From the NCBI GenBank assembly GCA_000787465.1, contig JSYX01000035.1, positions 1 through 64,000 on the forward strand: 64,000 bases of DNA, given 5' to 3'. Of this stretch, positions 23,441 to 36,400 are shown piece after piece. Under the pieces are notes generated by a model. The model was not told the origin of the DNA. It made no database searches and worked only from the letters and a program-made list of their open reading frames with translations. Numbering within the stretch: the stretch's first letter is position 1; each line of letters begins with the position of its first letter. A program made the position numbers and the translations under genes. The DNA is from Thermomucor indicae-seudaticae. Its lineage: Eukaryota; Mucoromycota; Mucoromycetes; Mucorales; Lichtheimiaceae.

Positions 23441-26190
23441 ATGTCTAGTTCGTACACACGTTCTCGATCACCCGTTCGACGCAGCGAAACAGCTGACAAG
23501 GATCGGTATTATGATAGACGTGAATACAGCGATCGACGACATGAAGATCGCCGTGACCGATCTCGACGGGACTATGAAGACAGCGGAAGGTCCGGCCGCC
23601 GCAGTTCTGAAAGTCCTGAAAGATCTGACAGAAAGCCACGAGACAGTTCCAAAGACAAGGATATCAACAATAATGACAGCAGCAGCGGCGGCAGCAGCAA
23701 TGTCAATGGTGCTCCTGAACAGAAAAAGAAACGAGTACCCATTTCGATTGAAGAACTGATTCAAAAGAAAGAGCAAGAAAAGAATGCTACCATTAAAGTG
23801 AGTCCTGATTGACCGGGAAGAAACATGTAAGGCTGTAACTAACGCAGAGAAATATGTAGCCCAAGTTCTTAACAAAGGAAGAACGCGAGAGACTGGCTTT
23901 AGAGCGGAGGCAGAAAGAGGTCGAAGAGCAACGAAGACGGCAAGAAGAAGAAAGGAGAGCCCGGGAAGCCTTTAACTATAAAGCCGAGGATGAATATCGC
24001 AAGATGATGCAGGAACAACGTCACGATCGTCACGGCGACAGACGGTATGAATCTTCTTCACGCAGAGAGGATAGGAGACGCGAGCGTGAACCTACGCCAG
24101 ACCGCGAAGATCCTGAGACAGGTCTGAATGAGAAAGAAAAACAGGCTATTCGGGTATGTATAGAGCGGGAGTCTTTCAACTTTTCCATGGCATCGTTAAT
24201 TCATTTTGGGGTGTTTCATCAGGAACGATACTTTGGTGGTGAGCGCAAAAAGAGAAAGATCAGACGCATGAACGAGCGAAAATTCGTATTCGACTGGGAT
24301 GCTTCGGAAGACACATCCTACGACTTTAACCCGCTTTACGCGAATCGACACAGCGCACAAATGTTTGGACGTGGACATATCGCAGGTGTAGACATCAAGG
24401 AGCAAAAGAAACAGAGATCAGAATTCTATAATCGACTCTTGAGAGAGCGTCAGACAGCCGAAGAAAAGGAGAGAGCGCTGGAACTCATGGAGCTGGATCG
24501 AAAGAAGGAAGCCAAGATGATGTGGGATGACAGACATTGGACCGAAAAACCACTGGAAGAAATGACGGAAAGAGACTGGCGTATCTTCAAGGAAGATTTC
24601 AACATTTCTACCAAAGGTGGCAATATTCCACGACCAATTCGTTCATGGGCTGAGTCTAGCTTACCAAAGAAAGTTTTGGATATCATTGACAAAGTTGGTT
24701 ACAAGGAGCCGACGCCGATTCAACGACAGGCCATTCCCATTGGTATCCAGAATCGCGACATTATCGGTATCGCAGAAACTGGTTCCGGTAAAACGGCATC
24801 CTTTATCATCCCATTGCTGGTGTATATCTCGGATTTGCCGAAATTGAACGAAGAGAACATGGCAGACGGTCCGTATGCATTGATTCTGGCGCCTACACGT
24901 GAACTGGCGCAGCAGATCGAACAAGAAGCTTTAAAGTTCGCCACCCCAATGGGGTTTAACTGTGTCTCGATTGTTGGTGGTGTAAGTATTAATGGCCTAT
25001 CGTGAAACGATCTTCTGGAAACTTATCGAGATCGTTATGTAGCACGCAATCGAGGAGCAATCGTTCAACCTACGAAATGGTGCAGAGATTATTATTGCTA
25101 CACCGGGTCGTCTAAAGGATTGTTTGGATCGACGTGTGCTCGTATTGAATCAATGTACATATGTTGTCATGGATGAAGCCGACCGTATGATCGATATGGG
25201 TTTCGAGGCTGACGTCAACTTCATTCTGGATGCGCTGCCAGTATCGAACGTGAAACCGGAGGGTGAAGACAACAAAGAAGAGACGGAAACAACAGATGGG
25301 CGGAAGTATCGTCAGACAACCATGTTTTCAGCGACGATGCCTCCGGCAGTCGAACGATTAGCAAAGAAATATCTGCGCAGACCTGCCGTGGTAACGATCG
25401 GTCAAGCAGGTCAGGCTGTCGAGACTGTCGAGCAGCGCGTCGAGATGATTAATGACGAGAATAAGAAAAAGTAAGTTTTTCCGTTTGTATTCGTGAAATT
25501 ATAATGGACAGTCTACTGACCTGGCCACATCTTTTTAAGGAACCGTCTGCTCGAGATCCTCAACTCTGGTATTTACGATCCGCCTATTATTATTTTCGTC
25601 AATCAAAAGAAGGGTGTGGATATTTTGGCAAAGGCTCTCAACAAGTTGGGATTCCACGCCGTCACTCTGCACGGTGGCAAGTCGCAGGAGCAAAGGTACG
25701 CGATCCATTACCAAAGGAGATCTTCCACTGCAACAGCTAACAACGTACCTTTCTTTTTTTAGAGAGTCTGCTTTATCCCAACTCAAGTCTGGCAATGCAG
25801 ATGTCCTTGTGGCAACAGATGTAGCCGGTCGCGGTATCGATGTCAAGAACGTTTCCTTGGTTATTAACTACGATATGGCCAAGAGCATTGAAGGTAGGAA
25901 TCAACCCGCATTTCTTGCTTAGTATGAATATACGCTGATGATGGTTTTTCTTTTCATTTATGCTAGACTATACCCATCGTATTGGTCGTACAGGTCGTGC
26001 TGGTAAATCCGGTGTGGCTATAACGTTCTTGTCCAACAGCGATACAGATGTGATGTATGACTTGAAGCAAATGCTTGCCAAGTCACCGCTCTCTAAAGTG
26101 CCCCCGGAGCTTGCTCATCACGAGGCAGCACAGACCAAGCCAGGTGTGGCTAAAGCGAAAAAGAAACATGAAGAAACCATTTACCAATAA
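23441..26190 (+). CDS. PRP28: DEAD-box pre-mRNA splicing helicase Prp28 (DDX23-like)
   Basis: Seven exons (23441-23797, 23860-24153, 24223-24981, 25043-25470, 25540-25695, 25763-25893, 25967-26190) give 782 residues. The helicase exchanges U1 for U6 at the 5' splice site. Residues 1-200 form an Arg/Ser/Asp-rich N-terminal arm ([13 protein letters not shown]), then RERE-rich helices and the conserved [17 protein letters not shown]. Helicase motifs in order are [11 protein letters not shown] (Q), AETGSGKT (I), PTRELAQQ (Ia), TPGRL (Ib) and DEAD (II). SAT (III), [11 protein letters not shown] (V) and HRIGRTGR (VI) complete the set. The frame is open upstream of 23441, but the RS-like start [11 protein letters not shown] matches family N termini. 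The gene is convergent with the PHD gene. Confidence 0.95.
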
Positions 26191-26307
26191 GACAAGACTT
26201 TATACAAATAAAATATCAGGAAGCAGACTACAGGGAACGCGGTGTGTGGATTAATTATACGGGAAGAAGGGGAGAGGGTTTAAAATGGGGCAAGAAGAGG
26301 GCTAGTT

Positions 26308-28277
26308 TTAGGATTGTTCGTCGTCACAGAAATAATCATCTCCAAAGTTAGCAAATTGATACCACATCGAATCGGATACGGGAACGTGAGAATCGTTTGT
26401 GGATGGCATTATATCGGACGGCGGAAGTGATGAATCGTCGTCCATCCCAGTAGTTGCATCAGAGTATAAAAGAGACGGTGGCTGCAGGAGTCCCAAATCG
26501 CTGACTCCCCAAGACGACAAGGGCATATACGATGAATTATTATCCTCACGATCGCCTGTGGTCCACGGCTCAGACATGACCTGTCTGCAATCAGATTCAA
26601 GTTGTGACATGGGTGTGAATTCTTCCCAAACTGGATCCGATTCAAGGTTGGCATTGTTATCAACAGACATGAAGAGACCATCATCGTCTTCTGTAGCAAT
26701 ACCCAAGGGTTGCGAAGAATTTAGCAGTTCTTCGTTGCTGTTCTGCCGCGTCTTTTCGCTTGCAGAGTCATCTTCGTATAACTCATCTTCCTCTTCTTCT
26801 TCCTGGGACGACTCGCGCATATTGCAAGAAACGATTTCTTCGTCTTTTAATTGAGTAGTACACTGCGGACATTGATAGTCTTCCATAAGTTCATCTTGAC
26901 TGATTCCAACACAGGTAGAGTGAAGCCATTTCTTGCACTTGTCGCACTGCACCATAGCATTCTCGGCCACATTGGGTCGATTGCAGACGCACTCAATTTC
27001 ATCACACGGCTCTTCTTCGCCAGAATCAGTAGTGGCAGGCGGTTGTTGCTGCGGCTCTGTCGTGCTTTCTTCTTGTCGTTGTTCCTCTTGCACAATTTTG
27101 CCTTTGCAGCGCGTACGATGATATGCTAGACCGTTGCGGTTCTTGTACCGCTTGGTGCAAGTTTCGCAAATAAATAGTCTAGTACCTGGATCCATATTTC
27201 CGAATTAATTAACGAACGAAGCAAACGATAAGATGCAGAAAGGGGCAAGAAATTTTTACCATCTTCTAGTGTGATGGAAGGGACCGGACCGCGAGACTTT
27301 TTGTTGCTGTTGTTCTTTCGTTTCCCCAGTGACGCATTATTATTATTGTTATTATTACCTTGCGGTTTCTCACGTTTGACCATACGTGGTCCTTTCTTCT
27401 TGGCAGCTGTCCGTTTACGTGGATGAAAGAGATGACGACTGTTACCGACAACCGTCAAGGAGTCAGCAGGGGCGGGTTGGTGGCGTTTGATAGAAAGCCG
27501 CACTCTACGGCGTCTTTTGGGCCATAATGGTAGCTCGACGTCATCGTTGCTGTTTGCTCCGAGCACGCGTATCTTTGCTTGGCAAAGGCGTGCTTTGAGA
27601 AGGTTGCTAAGGTATTTTATGTTATCATGACTAAGATCACCGAGCATGGGTGGGTGACCTGACCATATGTTGCTGCAGGTCTGATAGAGTCGTGGGTGAT
27701 GATGATGTTGGTGGCGGCGGCGAGCCATTTGGTGAGAGGAAGCATGAGATAGAACGCGGGGCAGGGCAGGTTTTGTAGGGGAGTCATGAGGAGAAGAAAG
27801 AGGTTCAGAGGGATCTATCCGTCGACTCAACAATTTAAGCTGCTCAGCAGATAATCGTCTTTCCTTTGCTCCATCCTTTAGACGACTCAAATTCTTCATG
27901 GAAGCGACAGTCTTGTTACCCACACTGGGTCGTTGCCGGGTGCGCTCCACGCGTTGCTTTTGATTTGTGGTTGTGAACGTCTGAGGAACAATAGCAAGCG
28001 GTTGAACAGCTGGTGTTGGCTGGTTAGCCGCAACGGATTCTGTTGGACACACGTTCTCATCGTTGATAACAGGAGGAGGAGAGGAGGAGGAGGAAGAGGA
28101 GGGAGAAGAAAAGCAAGGTTTTGGTGGAAGAGCCAAAGGATGCTGTTTCTCTGCAACAGTTGGTGAATTGAAAAGCTTCAGCGGCTGTTGTGGTTGCTGC
28201 GCAGCGATTCTGTTGTCGAGAGATGACAAGGTACCCGTTCTCCTGTTTTTGACCAACAAAGAAAAGTTTTGTGACAT
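26308..28277 (-). CDS. Nuclear protein with C2H2 and PHD fingers
   Basis: Two exons (28277-27260, 27185-26308) give 631 residues. The first 330 residues are disordered and basic, with Pro/Ser, His-rich (RRRHQHHHHPR) and Asn-rich runs and several nuclear-signal-like clusters. The intron joins SITLEDG to TRLFICETCTKRYKNRNG, a C2H2 finger that ends AYHRTRC. A PHD finger follows: CVCNRPNVAENAMVQCDKC, then KWLHSTCVGIS and YQCPQC (Cys4-His-Cys3 spacing). PHD fingers read histone H3 tails, so a chromatin or transcription role is likely. The last 200 residues are acidic (SSQEEEEEDELYEDDS) and could activate transcription. A start 57 nt upstream (28334) is possible, but MSQNFSLLVKNRR looks more natural. 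Confidence 0.85.
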
Positions 28278-30414
28278 TGTTAAAACCTGGCAGGGACAAG
28301 TGCACGCCCTATCTGAGATAAGTATACCGGTCATTCAAGGCTACATTGGAGCGAGATGAGACGTTTTCCATGGCATGCAGCGTGTATGAATGTTCAATGA
28401 GGGAAGGAGAAAGAAAGGAAAAAGAAATAGTGGGCCTGTAATTGGTAACGGGCCCTTCCGCCGTCCTGTGTGCACGTCAGCAAATTCCTTGGTGATCCGT
28501 GAAACTTAAGGGATTTATCCGTTTAGACTCTGATTTATCGTCAAGCTCTTCAAGCAAGCAGAGATGTCTTAAAGGATTGAACGTCGCTTCACTATCGATC
28601 TTGTGTGCTTCTGTCACAGAGTAAAAGGCGTGATGAAATGCTCCCTGCCCTGAGTACACGCCTCCCAAAACCTTAAGGCTAACCGTCACAACACGGACGG
28701 GACTCTGGCTATCACCATCGTCTCAGTAAAGCGGTCTCTTCTGGAAGATACGGCTTATACAAAACACATTACCATAGGCCACGGTATGTATGTATACGCC
28801 AGATGTCAGGGGACCTGATATTAAGATTGTTGGAAATCAAAAGATTCCGTGGACAACTGCAAGAGCACCTGTTACCCACAGTGCCATTCCATTTCTGTCT
28901 TTCGCCTTTACAGGATTCTGCGAAGCTACTTACGCCACGGACTTCATTTACTGTATCTTAATAACTAGATGTCGTAAAAAAGACCCATCTTATGCCAGGG
29001 TGTATAGCAGAAGGTTAAAAGTAATTTACCAGTTGGCACATCCCACTCACTATAGGCCGGCAGTCTGTCCGCGCGTATTCAGGTCATATCCTGAATTCAC
29101 TCCGTTGGAGGAGGACGAAGGTCCTTCTCTGAGATCGCCTAGAGTCAATTCCACGAATTGTGCTCTTGCTGGGTTACTTAAGTAGTCGGCATTGGGCAAT
29201 CCACGAACACTTGGATTAAAGGCCGTGTCACCAGCTAGGGTCGGTTCGCACGCTTCCCAGATAAAGATGTCCAACATGTCATAGAGTATCATGCGAATAT
29301 GAGTCAATTGATAGAACACTGAAAGAGAAAGAACATGTCATCACACATTTGGCAGGAAAGTTACCTTTGCCCTTTGAACATACAGAACTCGAGCCTTTTA
29401 TAATGTAGTGAATGGATCGCGAGAATAGAAGACCTTAGTATTTAAGTGACTATTTATATCGTTCTTGACTTGCCAGCTTCTTCCTTTGGTAAAGTAAAGA
29501 ATCTTGAGAAAGGAAATAATACCTCGCAACTTGCAAGGCTGATTCTTGTCGATTCTGTGAACAGAATAATCACAACGCTTCAGTGGATGTTCCGATGAAG
29601 GTCTTTCTGGTTTAGAAGAGGACCATGCTCGTAGTCCGAAGAGAAGGAGAGACAAAAGGACGAAGCATGTAGGCTACAGCGTGAGTGCCCTCTGCTTAAA
29701 TACCTTGGCTGAAACAGATTACGTGGCATGATACACGCACTTGGAGCAAACCTTTGAAGGAAAATCGTGATCTGATGTAGCAAGATGACGCGTCCAAGAC
29801 TGCTAAAAAGACCGGATGCCCCCAGCTTTTATAGCATAAAAATAACGCGTTTAAGCCCGAGTTTGTCATTAAATAAGTCCCTCGAAAGGACAGCACAGTA
29901 GCCCTGAAGTTATAGGAAGTTAATGTAAGCAATTCTTTGTGATTTTTTGGCATCTCATGCAGTGTAAACGTAGCATTTTCATACTGTAATGGTGACCAGG
30001 GAATATCACTTAAATGCAAACTGTTGCTGTGTAACCTACCAATCCAGCTGCGTGAATGAAAGCACATGGATCAATCAGCGTACCCGTAACAAACAAAAAA
30101 AGAATTGTTTGTACGGTTAAAAATGCGACAGTTGCACATTGACCTAATCCTTATATTGACATTCTAATGAGGTCTCCTTATTATTAAAGGAGCTAGCCGA
30201 GAAAAATGGACGCGCGGGGACAAGGAATGCACTTTTTTGCCCATTCTCTTTTCTTTCTGTATTAAGCAAAAACACCTCTTTTTGGAACAAGTGCTACGCG
30301 CCTTTTGTGTGGTATTCTGCAATCCAACTTTGACGGCGTTTGTCGACCTCACAAGAATAAAGCCCTATTTGAGCGAGTTCGGGTGTTCCTGGGATCAAAG
30401 TAGTTCTTGCGGAC
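28278..30414. other. Divergent intergenic region of 2.1 kb
   Basis: Between the PHD gene and the spectraplakin-like gene, which point away from each other. A 90-codon minus frame at 29050-29319 and several others show no domain or splice pattern. Regulatory content cannot be resolved. Confidence 0.4.
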
Positions 30415-33400
30415 ATGGACAACACTGATGCGACATCGCCCATGTCGCCTTCTACTTCGACTCGTGCCGTACCTGCTACGATGATGACCTCGGCATCGCA
30501 GACTGGCATGCCTCGGTCGACGTCAAATCGGTCGTTGCTCTTTCGCGAAACATCTGCTTCTATCAAAGCCACGAGTCTTAGCATGAGTCGTCAGAACACA
30601 AACAACAGTGCAGGGATCGTCACCGGTGAACAGCAGGAAGCTCGCAATCTTGGGTCTGATTACCAGGAGACTCAAAAGCGAACGCTTACGAAATGGGTGA
30701 ACTCTCAACTCAGTAATGTGCACGATCATATTGACCATATCGAGACCGACCTCAGGGACGGCAAACGACTTCTCCGACTCTTGTCAGTGCTCTCAAATGA
30801 GCCTGTACCAAAACCAGAGAGGGGCAATATGCGTATACACCAGCTGTCGAATGTCGCACAAGCACTCGACTTTTTATCAAGCCAGTTGCATGAAGACGTT
30901 CTACCGGATATCGGCAATGAAGCTATCGTTAACGGCGACCTCAAAAAGACATTGGCCCTCATCTATTTCATAATGATAAAATACCAGATACAACCCATAT
31001 TGGAGGATAAGGAATTGATGTCGACTTATGTACGTCTTGCCCAAAGAAATGCCAGACGAAACTGCAATCCATTGACTCCATCCGTTTTCATGCTTAGGAT
31101 ACCCTTGGCACGAAATCACAGCAGCCTGCTTTTGCATGGTCAGTGACCGCACCATCCTCGCCCCTACCATCAACAACCGAAAACAGCGGATCTTCAGATT
31201 ACAACAACAAACAACTCTCGAGTGCCGCCCGAAGAACATCTCGTAGCAAGTCAGTTTCATCGACTGAAAGGATATCAACCGCTACGGAAGCTAAGCTCGC
31301 TCTTTTGCATTGGGTACGGTTGCAACTAGAGGATTATGTGAAAGCAAGTATTATTCCAGTGATACAAGATTTTTCTCGATCTTGGAAGACTGGGGCAGCG
31401 TTCTGTCTGTTGATCCATCGCCATGATCCTGACTTGATTCCCGAACTCTTTGACACATACTTGCGCTCGTCAGAGTGGAATAAGCAGACATGGCGTAAAC
31501 TGTTAGAGACGGCATTCAGCATTGCGGATACCAAAATGTCAATACCTAGGTACCTTGAACCAGAAGACCTTTTGGACGTCGATTATCCTCACGAACCAAG
31601 TGTCATGATGTATGTGAGCGAATACTATAAAGTTATGTCAGCTGTGCAGCGGTCAGCAACAGAAGACGACAAGGCCGCTCTGGCCACTAAGCGAAATGCT
31701 TGTATAACAGCATTGGTGGACTATTTCGGCAAAGAACTAACTGCGGCAAACCTTACAATGACCGCCAGCATTGCACCTACTCCCGAGGAAATCGGTACGC
31801 TAGAGACGGTCGAGAATCTTCATGACGCTTTAGATGATACACGGTTCGAAATAAGCGAGACCGAAGAAGTTGACGCGAGAGACTTGAGTATCCACTCGGT
31901 CCCCGAGACAGTAAACAGTAGCAGCAATATTGTGGACGATGGCTCTTGTGATAGCGAACTTTTGACAGCAGCACATGCTCTGGAAAACTTCTTGGTTACC
32001 AGCAAGGGCATCCTGGAATCAATTTGTCGCGATGAAACTTATACGGTAGCAACCGTCAGTCAACAACTCGTAGCGGTGAACGCCATCAGTGAACAGACAG
32101 AGGATTTCGAACCGAAGTTAGTCCGGATACGAAGTCTACGCGATCAATTGAAAAGTGAAGAGATAAAAGAGAATCAGTTTCAGAGCTTTGCAAAAGTGGA
32201 TGAGTTGGAAGAGAAGTGGAAAGAGCATGTCGAGCACTTAGAGTCAACCCACCAGAGGTTGCTGGCAATACAAGCTGACTTGGCAGAAGGCGAGCAGGAC
32301 GCTAAACGGTACCGGCAGGCGGCGGCTACCTTGGAGAAAGAAATGATTGCTTTGAGACACTCCATTGACCATACTCACCCAACTGTCACGCGCGAGAGTA
32401 CCGAAGCTGGGGAAGAATCACACGTTGTATATATTTTGCATCCGCTGGACGGATCTCATCAAGCAGCTGACACTTATGAGCAATCCGTGTCTCAAGTTTC
32501 TAAGCAAGTAGAGGAGTTCGAGAACTCAAAATGGAAGCTATTCGAGAGTCTAAAAAACGAACTATGCGAAGCCGCGAAGCGCATTGTTGCAAACCAAGAA
32601 AACCGGCTGGTACGGCAACATTCAGACCTTTTGGACGCATTAAGCAACACAAGGAGAAGGTGTGCTCGCTTCAAACGGGGCGTAAGCTTTGCTGAAGTTG
32701 CTCGTGCCCTCAATGAAGAGTTGGAAGTTGTTCGCCGCACCATGAACGATACGACGCAGACCATGACAGGCGATGCAATCAATGACATGGAGGCTCGAGT
32801 GAATATGGTACATACTACGATTGTTGCATTACAGGAAGAATATCAGGATTTGCTGGATGCACCGACAACGGACGATGCAGAAACAGATATCCATCAGGGG
32901 CGGCCTTTTACTCAGCACTTGCAAAAAGTACAGGAGAAGTATGAGATGGTGCGAGACTGGGTGAATCAAGTACGGGTCTGGTTTATCGAAGCAGAGCGCA
33001 TCCGAAAGTGGATCGATGAGCGTATCGATCTTATTGAGACGAGAAATGAAGCTACAAGCGAGGTCGATCCACTGAGTCCAGAACTTGTCTTGTCCGACGA
33101 TCAAATAGTGCGTTTGCACGAGGAGCACGAGACGTTGAGGGAAGAAGTTGAGCGGTTTGACGCGGATGATATGACGCGTTTGAGAGCTCATGTCAAAGCA
33201 CTAACAGTTGCTGAGCGCGAGAAGGACCTGAGTCCAGCTGACACGGCTACTATCGAAATCACGCTGACGACACTTAATATGCTCGGCCATCTTATGCAAC
33301 TCCTGAGGCATCGGTCAATGATGTTGAATATGCTTCTGTGCCGTATGCAGTGGGAGAATTTGTTTGCCGACGCTGTTGGCTGGGTCGCTGCAACCGACGA

Positions 33401-36400
33401 GGAGATCACCGAGTTCCTTCACTCTTCGGCGAGATGGAACGAAAAGCAGGAGAGTAACATTGAAGAAATCGTGAACACGTTGGTAGGATTGGAACGCAAG
33501 ATTGCCGAGTTTGATCAAGGCGCATATTCCAGAGTATTAGAAGCGTATCAGGAAATTGAAGATCTTGAGACACAGGGGCTCAGCAAGAGTAAATATCGTC
33601 TATCAGATCATTTGGAGAAGCGAGAGGATGGGTTCGAGAAAGCTTTTGAAGACTTGATGAAGCGATGTGGATTTTGCCGCAAAGTGGTCGAGCAGCATCT
33701 GGCTGTTCTGGACGCCGTCAAGCAGTTTCAACAACTACGCGAGCACGGCGAACAATTGCGTGAAACGTTGATCGAGGCAAACGAAAAGCAAGATTCCGTG
33801 ACCTTTGAGAAAGAACAGATGCATACGGATCGTGTACAGGAGTTCAAGGAAAGGTCGGCATATGTTATCAGTCACTATGCAGCAAATGTACCCTATCCGC
33901 AAGTCCCCGAGATGGTCACGGCCATAGGCGCGGGGGATGAGCAAGTCAACCAAGCAGCAAACGAGTCTGTGCGCAGTGCAATAAGCGCCTTTAGTATGTC
34001 TCTTGCTCTGATAGCCGATGGTCTGGATCAACTTTTAGCGACTTTTCAACAGGCTTTGTCGCTACAACAGCGCGCAAAGATCGCTTATGACGAAATGTCT
34101 CGTGTTATAGCTTGGATGGAGGAACGTATCCGAACCTTCAACAAATCTCACATTGATCTGTTTGCTGAAGATGGAGTACGAGAAATGGATGAAGAGGGTT
34201 ACCAGCGTCTGGAGAAAGAGAGAGATAGTATAGCAGTACACCTAAGCCAGGTAGAACATGAAGACCTTGCCAGCTTGCTCCAGTACGTTCAGCAACTGGA
34301 GGATGATGTCGATGCGTCGAATATGGTCTCTTTCGACAGAGGATCTCTCATCAGCTGTGTTGAAAAGCTTGAAGCTACACATCAGCAACTCCAAGGGCTT
34401 CTGGATCAACGTGCACAGGAGCTGAATGCGCTCAAAAAGTTAATGGCATGGCAATCACAGTGGACGAAAACCAACCAATGGATATTGACTATAGCCCGCA
34501 AACTATGGGACTTCAGCATAAAGAGGGCGCGTTATGATCCAGCACGCGAGGATGTGGAAAACCCATCTTATGCCGCCGACAGCGAAAATACCCAAATGCT
34601 CGCCACGCTGCAAGATCGGGTTACCGAGATTGGCAATCGTCAAATAATACCATTGACCGAGAGCCACGAGGATCTCATAGAGTCTTTACAAAGTCTAGCT
34701 CAGGGACCGGACAGTCAACCGCCACAATACGTTATGGACAAGCAGGCGGAACTGGAACAGAAGTATCGAGACCTTCAACATTTGGCGACCTATGCGTCCG
34801 AGTTAATGACCCAGCGGTCCACGCTTACAGAGTTTCTTTTGCGAGCCCAGGATGCACAACGTGAAGGAGAAAAAATTAAAGACGGTGTAACAAAGATCAC
34901 CCGACGGATTATGGAGGGCCAGGAAGCACATCAATACGAGTCGCGTGTAGAAGCATTCTCGCAGGAAATCGACAAGATACGGCAAGAGTGCTGTGATTCT
35001 ATGATTTTTCCTGTTTATGGCGGTTCAAGTATTCTAAGGTCTCTCCAACCCACTGAAACAGCAAGCTACGCCGCACAGTTGAAAACTCAGGTTCAAAGTC
35101 TAATGGACCGTCGGATGGGTGATCTACGAGCTCTACAAAGAACGATCGATCGATTAATGGATGGTTATAAACGAGCCAATCACATGAAGATGCTTCTCAG
35201 TCAGTACAACGCTGAAGCTGCAGAATTAAAGAAATGGATCGACGAGCAGATATCAATGCTGAAGCAGCAGCATCTTGACGTTGCGGCTGATACCGACTTC
35301 TTCGGAGGAATGACTGATGAGAATATTGACGAATTACACAACAAACGTGTGGACCTGATTAAAAATTTGGAAGAGTTTGAAAACGTCAATGTGAGAACTC
35401 TGAACGACAAGATTGGTGAACTCGTGGAAAAGTCCGTGCAAAGCAAAATGAACTCTTTGGATGTTGGGATCGTGGCCCGCAGTCTTGGAGAAGTTGTTAC
35501 ACGGTTGGATCAGCTAAAGGAGGAGCTTAAAGGACATGATACTATGCTTAAAGCCGTATCAGAACGTGTCATCTGGGAACGGAAGCTCCATGAGGGATTG
35601 TCCCAGTTAGAGGCAATGAACGAGAAGCTGCGTCAGTTCAATGCCGATAAAAGTCGACTGTTGGCTCAAGACGATTTCAGTTGGCAAGACCTGGAGGCTC
35701 TAGAGAAAGAATGGCAAAGCTTAAATGAGCAGAAACAACAGTTTGATGCGCATACTTTTCCAGAAATTCAAGAGGCCTACGATCGATTTGTGGATTATTT
35801 TGCGCTGCTGGCTCGCCCAATTGCCACGCCAGATCATATAGAGGCACGTATGGAGTCTTTTGAGCGCGCCGCAAGTAGACTCCAAGAGAACTTGACTGCA
35901 CCCCTAAAGGAACTCCAGTTCTTGAGGCAGCTTTTAGAACTGGATGAGAAAGTCCAAAAGCTGCTTAAATGGTTCAGCGAACATGAGGCATCTTTAGAAG
36001 AGTTTATCGAACATCAAGCACGATGGCGTCCTGACGCAGAGGTAAAAGAAGACGATGAAGTGACTCTCCAAGATGCTTGCTCTTCGTATAATACCGCTTT
36101 TGTCGAGCAAGGTGCGAGCGCCAACAAGCTGACAAAGGAAATAAATCAACTGAGCGAGAAGGCCGCACTGCACAGCATTGCGTATCTCTCGGAAGCCTTG
36201 TCGAAGCGGGTACAAGACCTGAAAATTGTTCAAGATCGATTACAAGATGATCTACAGTTTGCAAACAAGGTGGTGATGCAGCGCTGTACAATGGCCGCTT
36301 TTATGTTGAGAACTGAGCAACTCGAGCAGTCGGCGGAAATGATACGAGAAGAGATTGTAACTTCTCGAGAAGAGCATCAGGATCAGACCAGTCCGTCCTC

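Noticed and set aside
29190..29260. tRNA-like GGTTCGC segment
   Set aside because: No A box, no acceptor or anticodon stem can be folded around it.
29050..29319. 90-codon minus-strand frame in the 2.1-kb intergenic region
   Set aside because: No recognised domain, no plausible splice partners and no promoter signs.
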